From contig NZ_PJQW01000012.1 in NCBI RefSeq assembly GCF_004303025.1, forward strand, positions 102,810 through 166,809: a stretch of DNA of 64,000 nucleotides. Reading direction: 5' to 3'. The position numbers and the translations under genes are program-made. Source of the DNA: Flavobacterium sp. J27 (GTDB taxonomy: Bacteria; Bacteroidota; Bacteroidia; Flavobacteriales; Flavobacteriaceae). This document shows, in pieces, positions 8,869-16,832 of the stretch (its first letter is position 1; each line of letters opens with the position of its first letter). The notes below the pieces were generated by a model. The model did no database searches, was not told the DNA's origin, and saw nothing but the letters and a program-made list of their open reading frames with translations.

Positions 8869-9840
8869 ATGAAAAATGTTGCCATTATCATGGGCGGTTA
8901 TTCTAGCGAATACCAAATCTCTCTAACCAGCGGAAATGTAGTTTATCAAAATTTAAACACGTCAAAATACAAAGGATATCGCGTTCATATTTTAAAAGAT
9001 AAATGGGTGCATGTTAGCGATGACAACTCCGAATTTCCAATCGATAAAAGTGATTTTTCAATAACGATTCAGGGTGAAAAAGTTGTTTTTGATGTCGTTT
9101 TTAACGCCATTCATGGTACGCCAGGTGAAGACGGTTTATTACAAGCCTATTTTGAATTATTACATATTCCTCAAACCGCTTGCGACTATTATCAAGCTGC
9201 GCTAACATTTAATAAAAGAGACACTCTTTCTGTATTGAAACCTTATGGTATACTAACTGCAACGTCTCATTATCTTAATTTTGGAGACGAAATTAATGTG
9301 GATGAAATTGTAGCGAAAGTGGGGTTACCTTGCTTTGTAAAACCAAATAAATCGGGTTCTAGTTTTGGTATTACCAAAGTACATCACAAAGCCGATTTTT
9401 TAACTGCAATTGAAACAGCTTATAAAGAAGACAACGAAATTATTATTGAAAGTTTCCTAAAAGGAACTGAAGTTTCTGTAGGGGTAATTAGTTATAAAGG
9501 AGAAACAAAAGTACTACCTATTACAGAAATTGTATCTGAAAATGACTTCTTTGATTATGAAGCCAAATATTTAGGAAAATCACAAGAAATAACACCAGCT
9601 AGACTGTCTAAAGAAGTACAGTTAAAAGTAGAATTGGTTTCTAAAAAGGCTTACGAAGTTTTAAAAATGAAAGGCTTTTCTCGTAGTGAGTTTATTATTG
9701 TTAATGATGAACCTTATATGCTTGAAATGAATACAGTTCCAGGATTAACCAATGAAAGTATTTTACCACAACAAGCTCGTGAAGCGGGAATTTCGTTACC
9801 AGAATTATTCGAAAATGCTATTGAAGAAGTTTTAAAATAA
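8869..9840 (+). CDS. ddl: D-alanine--D-alanine ligase
   Basis: 323 residues, an ATP-grasp ligase that joins two D-alanines for the peptidoglycan stem peptide. N-terminal MGGYSSEYQISLTSG matches the Ddl opening; PCFVKPNKSGSSFGITKV is the ATP-grasp lid and IESFLKGTEVSVGV the binding segment; MLEMNTVPGLTNESILPQQA carries the conserved Glu-Asn metal ligands. Next to a PASTA protein, rluD and coaD, a neighbourhood I associate with Bacteroidota. It is followed after 10 nt by a small secreted protein gene. Confidence 0.95.
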   Translation: MKNVAIIMGGYSSEYQISLTSGNVVYQNLNTSKYKGYRVHILKDKWVHVSDDNSEFPIDKSDFSITIQGEKVVFDVVFNAIHGTPGEDGLLQAYFELLHIPQTACDYYQAALTFNKRDTLSVLKPYGILTATSHYLNFGDEINVDEIVAKVGLPCFVKPNKSGSSFGITKVHHKADFLTAIETAYKEDNEIIIESFLKGTEVSVGVISYKGETKVLPITEIVSENDFFDYEAKYLGKSQEITPARLSKEVQLKVELVSKKAYEVLKMKGFSRSEFIIVNDEPYMLEMNTVPGLTNESILPQQAREAGISLPELFENAIEEVLK

Positions 9841-9850
9841 TTATAGACTA

Positions 9851-10318
9851 ATGAAACAACTTATTATTGTATTTGCCTTACTTTCTCAAATGAGTTTTGC
9901 TCAAGAAAAAGTAATCCCTAAAGATCAAATGAATTCTATCCGATATGAATACAATTGGAAAGAAGAAGAATTTTTAATTATCAATTATCGTTTTCCGCAA
10001 GATTATTGCCCATACGAAAATTATGAAGAATTAGAAAAAACCTACACTTGGTTAACCAATAAAGTGTATAGCAAAGTAGATATGACTCATAATAGAAATA
10101 TTTATGTCTATGGGGATAAACTAGCGGCAAAACCAATACTGGATTTCACAACACATTATGATGATATAGGTCATTATTTCTTAAAGAATTTCTTTGACAA
10201 AAAAGGGAATTGCATTGGTTTGCTAATTATAAATAGTAAAGGAGCTTATAAATATATCATCGGAGATTATTCTAGTAAAGATATTATCAATATTACGGAA
10301 GCATTAAAAATAAAATAA
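9851..10318 (+). CDS. Small secreted hypothetical protein
   Basis: 155 residues. The N-terminus MKQLIIVFALLSQMSFAQ is a typical signal peptide with cleavage after FAQ (about residue 17-18). The mature part is rich in Tyr, Asn and Lys, with two cysteines (CPYENY and NCIGLL); I recognise no domain. It sits between ddl and coaD in the same direction, 10 nt after ddl and overlapping coaD by one base (TAATG), so it is part of that operon. Confidence 0.7.
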   Translation: MKQLIIVFALLSQMSFAQEKVIPKDQMNSIRYEYNWKEEEFLIINYRFPQDYCPYENYEELEKTYTWLTNKVYSKVDMTHNRNIYVYGDKLAAKPILDFTTHYDDIGHYFLKNFFDKKGNCIGLLIINSKGAYKYIIGDYSSKDIINITEALKIK

Positions 10319-10776
10319 TGAAAAGAGCTATTTTCCCAGGATCTTTCGATCCTATTACTAACGGACATTATGATATTATCAAAAGAGGCGTTTCTCTCTT
10401 TGATGAAGTTATTGTGGCTATAGGTGTAAATGCTGAAAAAAAATACATGTTCACACTGGAAGAACGGAAAAAATTTATTGAAGAAACGTTCAAAGACGAA
10501 CCCAAAGTTAAAGTGATTACTTATCAAGGTTTGACCATCGATTTATGTAAAAAAGAGAAAGCCGATTTTATTTTGAGAGGACTTCGCAATCCAGCCGATT
10601 TTGAGTTTGAAAAAGCCATTGCACATACGAATAGAAGTTTGTCTAGAATTGAAACTGTATTTTTATTAACCGCTGCACGTACTTCCTATATTTCATCAAG
10701 TATTGTTCGTGATGTTTTACGAAATGGTGGTGATATTACCCGATTGGTTCCAGAAGCGGTAATGGCAAATAAATAA
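10318..10776 (+). CDS. coaD: Phosphopantetheine adenylyltransferase
   Basis: 152 residues, normal CoaD length. The nucleotidyltransferase motif GSFDPITNGHYDII (T/HxGH) is at 8-21 and the ISSSIVRDV motif near 128. It transfers AMP from ATP to 4'-phosphopantetheine, the fourth step of coenzyme A synthesis. ATG overlaps the previous stop by one base. The six-unit 42-bp repeat array begins directly after its stop codon. Confidence 0.96.
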   Translation: MKRAIFPGSFDPITNGHYDIIKRGVSLFDEVIVAIGVNAEKKYMFTLEERKKFIEETFKDEPKVKVITYQGLTIDLCKKEKADFILRGLRNPADFEFEKAIAHTNRSLSRIETVFLLTAARTSYISSSIVRDVLRNGGDITRLVPEAVMANK

Positions 10777-11022
10777 TTAATTAGGTTTACTACGAATCAA
10801 ATTTGGTTCAAGCATAACTTAATTAGGCTTACTATGAATTAAGTTTGGTTTAAGCATAACTTAATTTGGTTAAATACGAATCGAGTTTGACTCAAGCATA
10901 ACTTAATTTGGTTAAATACGAATCGAGTTTGGTTTAAGCATAACTTAATTGGGTTTATTACGAATCAAGTTTGGTTTAAGCATAACTTAATTGGGTTTAC
11001 TACAAATCGAGTTTAGTGTAAA
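10777..11022. repeat. Tandem array of six 42-bp units
   Basis: The core CATAACTTAATT recurs at 10813, 10855, 10897, 10939 and 10981, exactly every 42 bp; a degenerate first unit starts near 10771 and overlaps the coaD stop. Units differ at several positions. Each contains an inverted pair AACTTAATT...AATCAAGTT (perfect 9-bp arms in unit two) and TTAAG-CATAA-CTTAA at unit junctions. 42 bp equals four helical turns. It fills most of the 318-bp gap between coaD and the SulP gene. Stops interrupt all plausible frames, so it is not coding. Confidence 0.9.
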
Positions 11023-11058
11023 GCTAAAAAAGGGTTAGGTTTCTTTCTTTTGAAGTAC

Positions 11059-11066
11059 TACTTTTG
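11059..11066 (+). promoter_or_regulatory. -7 promoter box (TACTTTTG) for the SulP gene
   Basis: Perfect TAnnTTTG match 28 nt upstream of the ATG at 11095. An in-frame TTG at 11050 would lie upstream of this box and cannot be the start if the promoter is used. Confidence 0.65.
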
Positions 11067-11094
11067 CATTTTTATTCTAAAAGCCAAAATTAGT

Positions 11095-12633
11095 ATGCAA
11101 AAAGTACTCAATTTATTCGATTTTAAACAAAAAGTAGACTATAAAACGGAAATTTTAGCGGGGTTAACGGTTGCTATGACCATGATTCCCGAATCATTAT
11201 CTTTTGCCTTAGTAGCCGATTTTCCACCTCGTGTCGGTTTATATGGTGCTTTTATAATGGGAATTATAACCGCTATCTTTGGTGGTCGTCCTGGTTTAGT
11301 TTCGGGTGGTGCTGGAGCAACGGTTATTGTACTCATTGCTTTAATGAAAACTCACGGTTTAGAATATGTTTTTGGTGCAGTTGCTATGGCTGGTGTTATA
11401 CAAATCATCGTAGGATTATTAAAATTAGGAAAATTCATCCGTTTGGTACCGCAACCTGTAATGTATGGCTTTGTAAACGGATTAGCAGTCATTATTTTTA
11501 CTTCACAATTAAAACAGTTTAAAATTTTGGTAAACGGACAATATGAATGGTTGAGCGGCTCTCCTTTATTTATTATGATTAGTTTAGTAGCTTTAACCAT
11601 TGCCATTATCTTACTTTTTCCAAAAATCACAAAAGCAATTCCTGCTTCATTAGTTGCTATTCTCGTTGTTTTTGGAATTGTTTTACTTTTTAATATCGAT
11701 ACCAAACAAGTGGTGGATATTGCTTCTATAAGTGGTAGCTTACCTCCTTTTCATATTCCTCAAATTCCTTTTACATTTGAAACCTTTAAGATTATACTTC
11801 CCTATGGTTTAATTATGGCAGCAGTAGGTTTAACAGAAGGGCTTTTAACCTTAAATTTAGTAGATGAAATTACAGGTACGAAAGGAAACAGTAATAGAGA
11901 ATGTCTCGCACAAGGTACTGCTAATATTGCTAATGGATTTTTCTTTGGTATGGGTGGTTGTCCTATGATTGCACAAACATTGGTCAACTTATCTTCGGGT
12001 TCAAGAGCAAGGTTATCTGGAATTATTGCCGCATTAACCATTTTAGTAATTATTTTAGTGGGTGCTCCTGTAATCGAACTAGTACCTATGGCTGCTTTAA
12101 TTGGAGTAATGATTATGGTTGCTATTGGAACATTTGAATGGGCTAGTTTTAAAGCGTTTACCAAAATGCCAAAACCCGATATTTTTGTCATGTTGGTTGT
12201 AACCTTAATTACCATATTCTTACATAACTTAGCTTTAGCGGTTTTAATCGGAGTGATTATTTCTGCTTTAGTATTTGCTTGGGAAAGTGCCAAACGTATT
12301 CGCGCGCGTAAATATGTAGATGAAGCTGGCGTGAAACATTATGAGTTGTACGGACCTTTATTTTTTGGTTCTACCACAGCTTTCGCAGAAAAATTTGATG
12401 TTCAAAATGACCCTAACGAAGTAATTATCGATTTTGCCGAAAGTAAAATTACCGACATGAGTGCGATTGATGCGGTGAATAAAATTACGGAACGTTATGC
12501 AGCTCTAGGTAAAAAAGTACATTTGAAACATTTAAGTGCCGATTGTGTAGAATTACTTAAAAATGCAGCCGCGATAATTGATGTTAATATCCTAGAAGAC
12601 CCAACTTATAAAGTGGTTCCAGGGAAAAAATAA
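11095..12633 (+). CDS. SulP-family anion transporter with STAS domain
   Basis: 512 residues from the ATG at 11095, chosen over the upstream TTG because of the promoter box at 11059. About 11-12 hydrophobic segments make up the permease, opening with the SulP signature AGLTVAMTMIPESLSFALVA and with VSGGAGATVIV and MGGCPMIAQTLVNLSSG segments; the C-terminal STAS domain begins around residue 425 (NEVIIDFAESKITDMSAIDAV). SulP proteins move sulfate, bicarbonate or other anions, often with Na+ or H+; the substrate here is not clear. The gene stands alone behind the repeat array. Confidence 0.9.
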   Translation: MQKVLNLFDFKQKVDYKTEILAGLTVAMTMIPESLSFALVADFPPRVGLYGAFIMGIITAIFGGRPGLVSGGAGATVIVLIALMKTHGLEYVFGAVAMAGVIQIIVGLLKLGKFIRLVPQPVMYGFVNGLAVIIFTSQLKQFKILVNGQYEWLSGSPLFIMISLVALTIAIILLFPKITKAIPASLVAILVVFGIVLLFNIDTKQVVDIASISGSLPPFHIPQIPFTFETFKIILPYGLIMAAVGLTEGLLTLNLVDEITGTKGNSNRECLAQGTANIANGFFFGMGGCPMIAQTLVNLSSGSRARLSGIIAALTILVIILVGAPVIELVPMAALIGVMIMVAIGTFEWASFKAFTKMPKPDIFVMLVVTLITIFLHNLALAVLIGVIISALVFAWESAKRIRARKYVDEAGVKHYELYGPLFFGSTTAFAEKFDVQNDPNEVIIDFAESKITDMSAIDAVNKITERYAALGKKVHLKHLSADCVELLKNAAAIIDVNILEDPTYKVVPGKK

Positions 12634-12649
12634 ACTCTTGTAATTGAAA

Positions 12650-12680
12650 TTGATAGTTTATAAAAAATAGTGTAGTTTTG
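12650..12680 (+). promoter_or_regulatory. Promoter: TTG-N20-TAGTTTTG
   Basis: -33 TTG at 12650-12652 and -7 TAGTTTTG at 12673-12680, 30 nt before the ATG at 12711. Spacing and boxes match the flavobacterial consensus. Confidence 0.75.
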
Positions 12681-12710
12681 AAATACGACTCCAAATAAAA
12701 AAGTCATATA

Positions 12711-13148
12711 ATGAATAAAGCCATAGACACTACTATTTTAATAAAATCATTACAGGTTATTTCTAATTTTGGTACAAACATTCATTCTATTAATTCATCC
12801 AAAGAGTTTTTAGAAATTCACAATAGAAATATTGCAATGCTTACTGAATTAGCTTTAGAGAGAAACTCAGAATTTATTAAAAATCAAATTACGCAATACC
12901 CTGTTTTAAACTTAAACGAATTAGACTTATATATTTCAACTGAAAAAAAAGAAAAAAATTTGTTAAGTTTAGCTGTAGGCGATGTCGTAACCTCACTTTT
13001 CAATTTTATTAAAAACAAAGGCGTAAGTTTAAGTGAAACTAAAAATAAGTTAAAAACAGTTGCTACAATAAATGAGAAAATGATAAAAGTGGTGGAAGAT
13101 CCCATTTTTGAAGAAGTATACATTCAAACGGAGCAGTTTGGAAAATAA
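12711..13148 (+). CDS. Hypothetical cytoplasmic protein
   Basis: 145 residues, no signal peptide and no membrane segment long enough to be sure; I recognise no family. The predicted make-up is mostly helical with alternating charged stretches (EKKEKNLLSLAVGDVVTSLFNFIKNKG). It has its own well-formed promoter and no tight neighbour, so it is probably a single-gene unit. Reality as a gene rests on its length, the promoter and the absence of a better frame. Confidence 0.6.
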   Translation: MNKAIDTTILIKSLQVISNFGTNIHSINSSKEFLEIHNRNIAMLTELALERNSEFIKNQITQYPVLNLNELDLYISTEKKEKNLLSLAVGDVVTSLFNFIKNKGVSLSETKNKLKTVATINEKMIKVVEDPIFEEVYIQTEQFGK

Positions 13149-13209
13149 ATGTAGAATATCGCCTATTTAAAATATTTTCAACATCACCTTTTATTATTAA
13201 AATAGATTC

Positions 13210-13746
13210 ATGCAATTATCCAAAACAAAAAATATTTTAGCTATTGTAGGCAGTGCCAGTACTAACTCTTCCAATTTAAAACTTGTTGAAAAAATAGCCA
13301 CTCTTACGAATGAAACTATACAGTTTACCATTTTTAATGAACTGAAACAACTGCCTCATTTTGATCCCGAATTATCTGTTACTAACACACCAGAAACTAT
13401 CTTGTCTTTTCGAAGTTTGATTGAAACTGCCGATGCGATTATTATATGTACTCCAGAATATATATTTAGTATTCCAAGTGGTTTAAAAAACGCTATCGAA
13501 TGGTGTATTTCAACTACAATCTTTACCAATAAACCTTTAGGTTTAATTACAGCTTCTGCTCATGGTGAAAAAGCGCATCAAGAATTACAATTAATTATGG
13601 AAACGGCAATGGCTCAATTCACAGCAGAAACTACATTGTTAATTTCTGGTGTGAAAGGCAAATTTGATGAAGAAAACAACATCCATGACACTGAATTATT
13701 AGCCCAATTAGAACAATTTATAACTGCTTTACAAAAAAGTATGTAA
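13210..13746 (+). CDS. NAD(P)H-dependent FMN reductase (flavodoxin-like fold)
   Basis: 178 residues of the NADPH-dependent FMN reductase family. The FMN phosphate loop is GSASTNSSNLKLVEKI (about 13-28); CTPEYIFSIPSGLKNAIEWC is the second conserved block that contacts the flavin ring; GLITASAHGEKAHQELQLIM the third. Such enzymes reduce FMN, quinones, azo dyes or chromate. It is followed by a membrane protein and a Crp/Fnr regulator in the same direction, suggesting a redox or stress-related group, which is inference. Confidence 0.85.
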   Translation: MQLSKTKNILAIVGSASTNSSNLKLVEKIATLTNETIQFTIFNELKQLPHFDPELSVTNTPETILSFRSLIETADAIIICTPEYIFSIPSGLKNAIEWCISTTIFTNKPLGLITASAHGEKAHQELQLIMETAMAQFTAETTLLISGVKGKFDEENNIHDTELLAQLEQFITALQKSM

Positions 13747-13783
13747 AAGGTTATATTTGGTATCTATAACTAAATATATTTTG

Positions 13784-14209
13784 ATGAATATAAAAAAGCA
13801 AATCCCATTCTTATTTATTCTGATTTGGATTTTTTCATTGTTAGTTACGCTATATACGCTTTTGAGCTCTGTTTTTATAGCTAGTTTCTTCAGCTTTTTT
13901 CATTTTTCCAATACATCTTGGGAAATTATTTTTTCAAATCTAATTACCTGTGTTCTCGTATTAATTTATACGAAAGAATTACTCTTTGGATATCAACCAA
14001 ATTCTAAAAAACAGAATAAATTAAGTCTTTTGTTTTATGGTTTTTTAATCGTAGCCCTAATATTATTACAATATCACACTCTTTTCTCTTTAATGACAAA
14101 TTTTGATATGAGCCGCTTTTGGACTATTTCCATTAGTATTATTGTAATTACAACTACCTATTTAGGACTACTCTTTAATAGAATTTTGAAGATATCTTCT
14201 TTTGTATAA
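13784..14209 (+). CDS. Hypothetical four-helix membrane protein
   Basis: 141 residues from the ATG at 13784 (an in-frame TTG at 13757 lies inside the -7 box TATATTTG at 13752-13759 and is not chosen). Four hydrophobic segments cover most of the chain, at about residues 8-35, 45-62, 77-97 and 107-130. No family recognised. The stop codon at 14207-14209 lies 22 nt before the start of the Crp-like gene, so co-transcription is plausible. Confidence 0.65.
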   Translation: MNIKKQIPFLFILIWIFSLLVTLYTLLSSVFIASFFSFFHFSNTSWEIIFSNLITCVLVLIYTKELLFGYQPNSKKQNKLSLLFYGFLIVALILLQYHTLFSLMTNFDMSRFWTISISIIVITTTYLGLLFNRILKISSFV

Positions 14210-14231
14210 CAACTTAAATGTAATCTTAAAA

Positions 14232-14795
14232 ATGCAAGACTTAAAACAATATATTCTATCTAAAATTGATATCTCTTCAGAAGATTTAGAAAAGATACTA
14301 AAAGCTTTTACTTATAAAAAATTTAAAAAAGAACAAACAATTATTAGAAATGGGCAACACGTTACTAAATATTACTTTATAGCCAAAGGCGGAGTTCGAT
14401 TTGTGATTGATACCCCTGAAAAAGAAGTTACTGCTTGGTTTATTTTTGAAAATAATTTCTTTAGCGATCTAGAATCTATACGTTTGGGGCAGGTATCAAA
14501 ATCAAAAATAATTGCTTTAGATGAAACTGAAATTTATAGTATTGAAACCAAAGCAATGTTACAATTTTATGAAGCATTTCCTGAATGGCAAAAATTTGGA
14601 AGGATAATCATGGAAGATGCTTTTTTAAATGTTATTGATAGTTTAATTTCTTTTCAAACGATGGATTCGGAAACCCGATATCTAAAAATGATTCAAAAAT
14701 CTGACATTATTAATCGTGTCCCTCTTAAACATTTAGCTTCTTATTTAGGTATTACTCCAAACTCGCTCAGTAGAATTAGAAAAAATATTCGTTAA
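14232..14795 (+). CDS. Crp/Fnr-family transcriptional regulator
   Basis: 187 residues from the ATG at 14232, whose N-terminus MQDLKQYILSKIDIS is typical; the TTG at 14202 would add an unneeded leader. A cyclic-nucleotide-binding-type beta barrel (about 18-110, KKEQTIIRNGQHVTKYYFIAKG) precedes a helical link and a C-terminal helix-turn-helix (VPLKHLASYLGITPNSLSRIR). No Fnr-type cysteine cluster is visible. A perfect 7-4-7 inverted repeat 9 bp after its stop, in the promoter of the next gene, is a candidate target. Confidence 0.88.
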   Translation: MQDLKQYILSKIDISSEDLEKILKAFTYKKFKKEQTIIRNGQHVTKYYFIAKGGVRFVIDTPEKEVTAWFIFENNFFSDLESIRLGQVSKSKIIALDETEIYSIETKAMLQFYEAFPEWQKFGRIIMEDAFLNVIDSLISFQTMDSETRYLKMIQKSDIINRVPLKHLASYLGITPNSLSRIRKNIR

Positions 14796-14803
14796 TTTTT
14801 ATT

Positions 14804-14821
14804 AATTACCAAAAGGTAATT
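14804..14821. promoter_or_regulatory. Palindrome AATTACC-AAAA-GGTAATT, candidate operator
   Basis: Perfect 7-bp arms around AAAA. It lies 20 bp upstream of a near-consensus -7 box (CATCTTTG, 14842-14849) and so covers the -33 position of the DUF6268 gene. It follows the stop of a Crp-like regulator by 8 bp and could be that regulator's site. Alternatively it is a weak terminator, since TTTT follows, but the stem is short and AT-rich. Confidence 0.5.
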
Positions 14822-14878
14822 TTAGCAAGCCGAATAGCTAGCATCTTTGCACTATCAAAGATTTAAAAACAAATTGTT

Positions 14879-15826
14879 ATGATAGGCAAAAATCATATTA
14901 TCCATTTCTTTTTCTTCATTTCATTTATTATTTCAAACCAAGGTATTGCTCAAGTTAATGGAGAAGTAAATGTCTTAGATAGAGATATTTTTTACATTCA
15001 ATATATCCCAAAAACTGAAATATCAAACGATGTGAACTATCAAAAAATAAGTTCAAAACTAAATTTTCCATTATTTAAAAGTGAGCGTCTTTCTGTATTT
15101 AATACTATAGGTCTTGATATTCATAATTTTAATTTCACGAATAATACTTTAGTTACAAATCTTGCCGAAATGGATTGGTTTTACAATAGTAACATTAGCT
15201 TATTTACTAACTATACATTGTCAAGAACATGGTCGTTAAACAGTTTATTATCTTTATTTTACATTTCTAATTTTGAGAACCAAATCGCTTTAAAAGATAT
15301 AAAATGGAATGGAAACATTTTTGCAGAGCACACTTTTTACAGAAAAAAAGAAGGTTATTTTCAATTAGGCTTTGGTGTAGGCTATATGACATTAAATGGC
15401 ACAACACAAATAAATCCTATTGTACAGTTAAAATCTAGATTAAATGAACAATGGTCTTTTGTGTTGGGCATGCCAAATACCTATTTAAAATGGGATTTTC
15501 ATCAAAAGCATTCTCTAAAAATTTTGGGAGACCTCAACGACTTTTATGCAAATTTAAATCAGCCCGTCCTATTATCTAGTAAGAATATTAGACAAAGAGT
15601 TGTATTTACAACTGTTTCGGCAGGATTAGATTATAATTATTGGCTAAAACCTTCTATAGGTATTTCCATGAAAGCAGTTTATCCTATTTTTGGAGATTAT
15701 GAGATAAGAGATTATAACAATAATACTTTGTATGACTATGACGCTTCTTTTGACAAACCATTCTTTTCTATTGGAATAAAATTTAATCCTATTAGAAACT
15801 TACAAAACGACCTAAAACCATTGTAA
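14879..15826 (+). CDS. DUF6268-type outer membrane beta-barrel protein
   Basis: 315 residues. A hydrophobic N-terminus (about 6-24, ending NQGIAQ) is a signal peptide. The rest has the alternating aromatic and polar pattern of transmembrane beta strands (e.g. GYFQLGFGVGYMTLNG, GLDYNYWLKPSIGISMKAVYPIFGDYEI) and ends in a strand before a short tail. The family has no known function; porin or sensor roles are speculation. It sits directly downstream of the Crp-like gene with a palindrome between them, so control by that regulator is likely. Confidence 0.72.
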   Translation: MIGKNHIIHFFFFISFIISNQGIAQVNGEVNVLDRDIFYIQYIPKTEISNDVNYQKISSKLNFPLFKSERLSVFNTIGLDIHNFNFTNNTLVTNLAEMDWFYNSNISLFTNYTLSRTWSLNSLLSLFYISNFENQIALKDIKWNGNIFAEHTFYRKKEGYFQLGFGVGYMTLNGTTQINPIVQLKSRLNEQWSFVLGMPNTYLKWDFHQKHSLKILGDLNDFYANLNQPVLLSSKNIRQRVVFTTVSAGLDYNYWLKPSIGISMKAVYPIFGDYEIRDYNNNTLYDYDASFDKPFFSIGIKFNPIRNLQNDLKPL

Positions 15827-15856
15827 AATAACACACTCAAAGAGTAGCATTTTAAG

Positions 15857-16492
15857 TTATTTCTCAAAAACTATAATCTTTTCTCTTATCTCTACTTTTT
15901 TGAATGGTAGTTTCTTTTGTAACCAATGCAACGTAGCTTCTTGATAGATGAACACATGAGTTAAATCATTTTTGTAATACCAATCTTCAAAAGGGGTTTG
16001 ATTACGATATACTTCGGTTTTACAATACAATTTTCCGTGAGGCAATAACATAGAATGGAACAATTCAAACTCTTGTAAAGGGTGATGAAAATGTTCCATC
16101 ACTTCACAACAGGAAATAAAATCATATTGCTGTGTAAGACGTTCTGGAATATTTTCAAAAAAAAGATCATAATTCACCACCGAATAGCTTTTCTCTGTGA
16201 GCAGTTTTGCAATAACAGGTCCAGTTCCCGAACCAAAATCTAAACCTCTATGGGTTGTTGAAAAATCATTTATAATAGCTTCAACTATCGGACTTACAAA
16301 TTTTTGGTACCCTAAATCATTTACATCGTTTTCATGTTGCTCATAATGTTTCTTTTCCGCTTCTGTGTCAAAATAAGTATGCTTAGGTCTGAAAATACCT
16401 TCACACTGACTGCATTTATAAAACAGATGCTTGGGTTTTGTACAAAAAACCGTAGCAGTTGCATTACATAAAGGACAAGTTTCAGGTTTCAA
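15857..16492 (-). CDS. Class I SAM-dependent methyltransferase with zinc ribbon
   Basis: 211 residues. The N-terminus has a CPLCNATATVFC...CSQCEGIF four-cysteine cluster (about 5-32) that probably binds zinc. The methyltransferase fold follows, with SAM motif I GLDFGSGTGPVIAKLL (about 99-114) and SCCEVMEHFHHP as motif II-III. This combination is common in Bacteroidota and has no defined substrate. Its 3' end is convergent with the DUF6268 gene (30 bp gap) and its 5' side faces the repeat-rich gap. Confidence 0.85.
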   Translation of the reverse strand: MKPETCPLCNATATVFCTKPKHLFYKCSQCEGIFRPKHTYFDTEAEKKHYEQHENDVNDLGYQKFVSPIVEAIINDFSTTHRGLDFGSGTGPVIAKLLTEKSYSVVNYDLFFENIPERLTQQYDFISCCEVMEHFHHPLQEFELFHSMLLPHGKLYCKTEVYRNQTPFEDWYYKNDLTHVFIYQEATLHWLQKKLPFKKVEIREKIIVFEK

Positions 16493-16830
16493 TTTAAATG
16501 TGGTTATATTGATATATTACTATTTTGGTTTACTTGTTCTCGATACATTTTTGTTCCATTACATTACACAAAAACACTCGAACTGACGTTAAATAGAAAA
16601 GTAGAGAAATTAAGCATTTTATTTTTAAATGAGTTCTCGATACATTTTTTATTCCATTACATTACACAAAAACACTCGAACTGACGTATACAAAAGTAAA
16701 GATTTAAGCATTTATTTTTAAAAGTTCTCGATACATTTTTGTTTCGTTACACTACACAAAAACACTCGAACTGACGTATATCAAAGTATAATAACACACT
16801 TCCTCTTTCCTCTTTCCTCTTTCCTCTTTC
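16493..16830. other. 338-bp gene-free gap with repeats
   Basis: Holds three REP-like hairpin units (16536-16778) and a heptamer array (16801-16832), both listed separately. The promoter of the methyltransferase gene must lie in the first 40-70 bp. I see no open frame or RNA gene. Confidence 0.8.
16536..16778. repeat. Three REP-like units, spaced 91-97 bp
   Basis: Copies at 16536-16589, 16633-16688 and 16724-16778 each begin GTTCTCGATACATTTTT and end ACACTCGAACTGACGT. Within each copy the ends are complementary (GTTC-TCGA... against ...TCGA-AC and TTTTTGT against ACAAAAA), so a unit can fold as an imperfect hairpin. The linkers (TTAAGCATTT-ATTTTTAAA) are also similar, so the array is a tandem of about 95 bp. 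The style resembles REP/BIME elements; no transposase is encoded in the window. Confidence 0.88.
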
Positions 16831-16832
16831 CT
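16801..16832. repeat. Heptanucleotide array (TCCTCTT) x4.5
   Basis: Four TCCTCTT units followed by TCCT. The last bases touch the TAG stop codon (16831-16833) of the minus-strand helicase gene, so the array lies in that gene's 3' untranslated region and does not affect the protein. Confidence 0.85.

Noticed and set aside
10897..11016. Short repetitive peptide gene in the 42-bp array
   Set aside because: One frame is open for about 40 codons, but it has no start or ribosome-binding context and stops interrupt the other units.
10777..11022. CRISPR array
   Set aside because: Repeats are contiguous with no unique spacers and there are no cas genes in the window.
11802..12293. 163-residue antisense frame within the SulP gene
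   Set aside because: Composition is a mirror of the strongly conserved SulP protein and it has no start signal or motif.
14804..14821. Terminator of the Crp-like gene
   Set aside because: Stem is only 7 bp with two G-C pairs per arm and the position fits an operator better; kept as a secondary reading.
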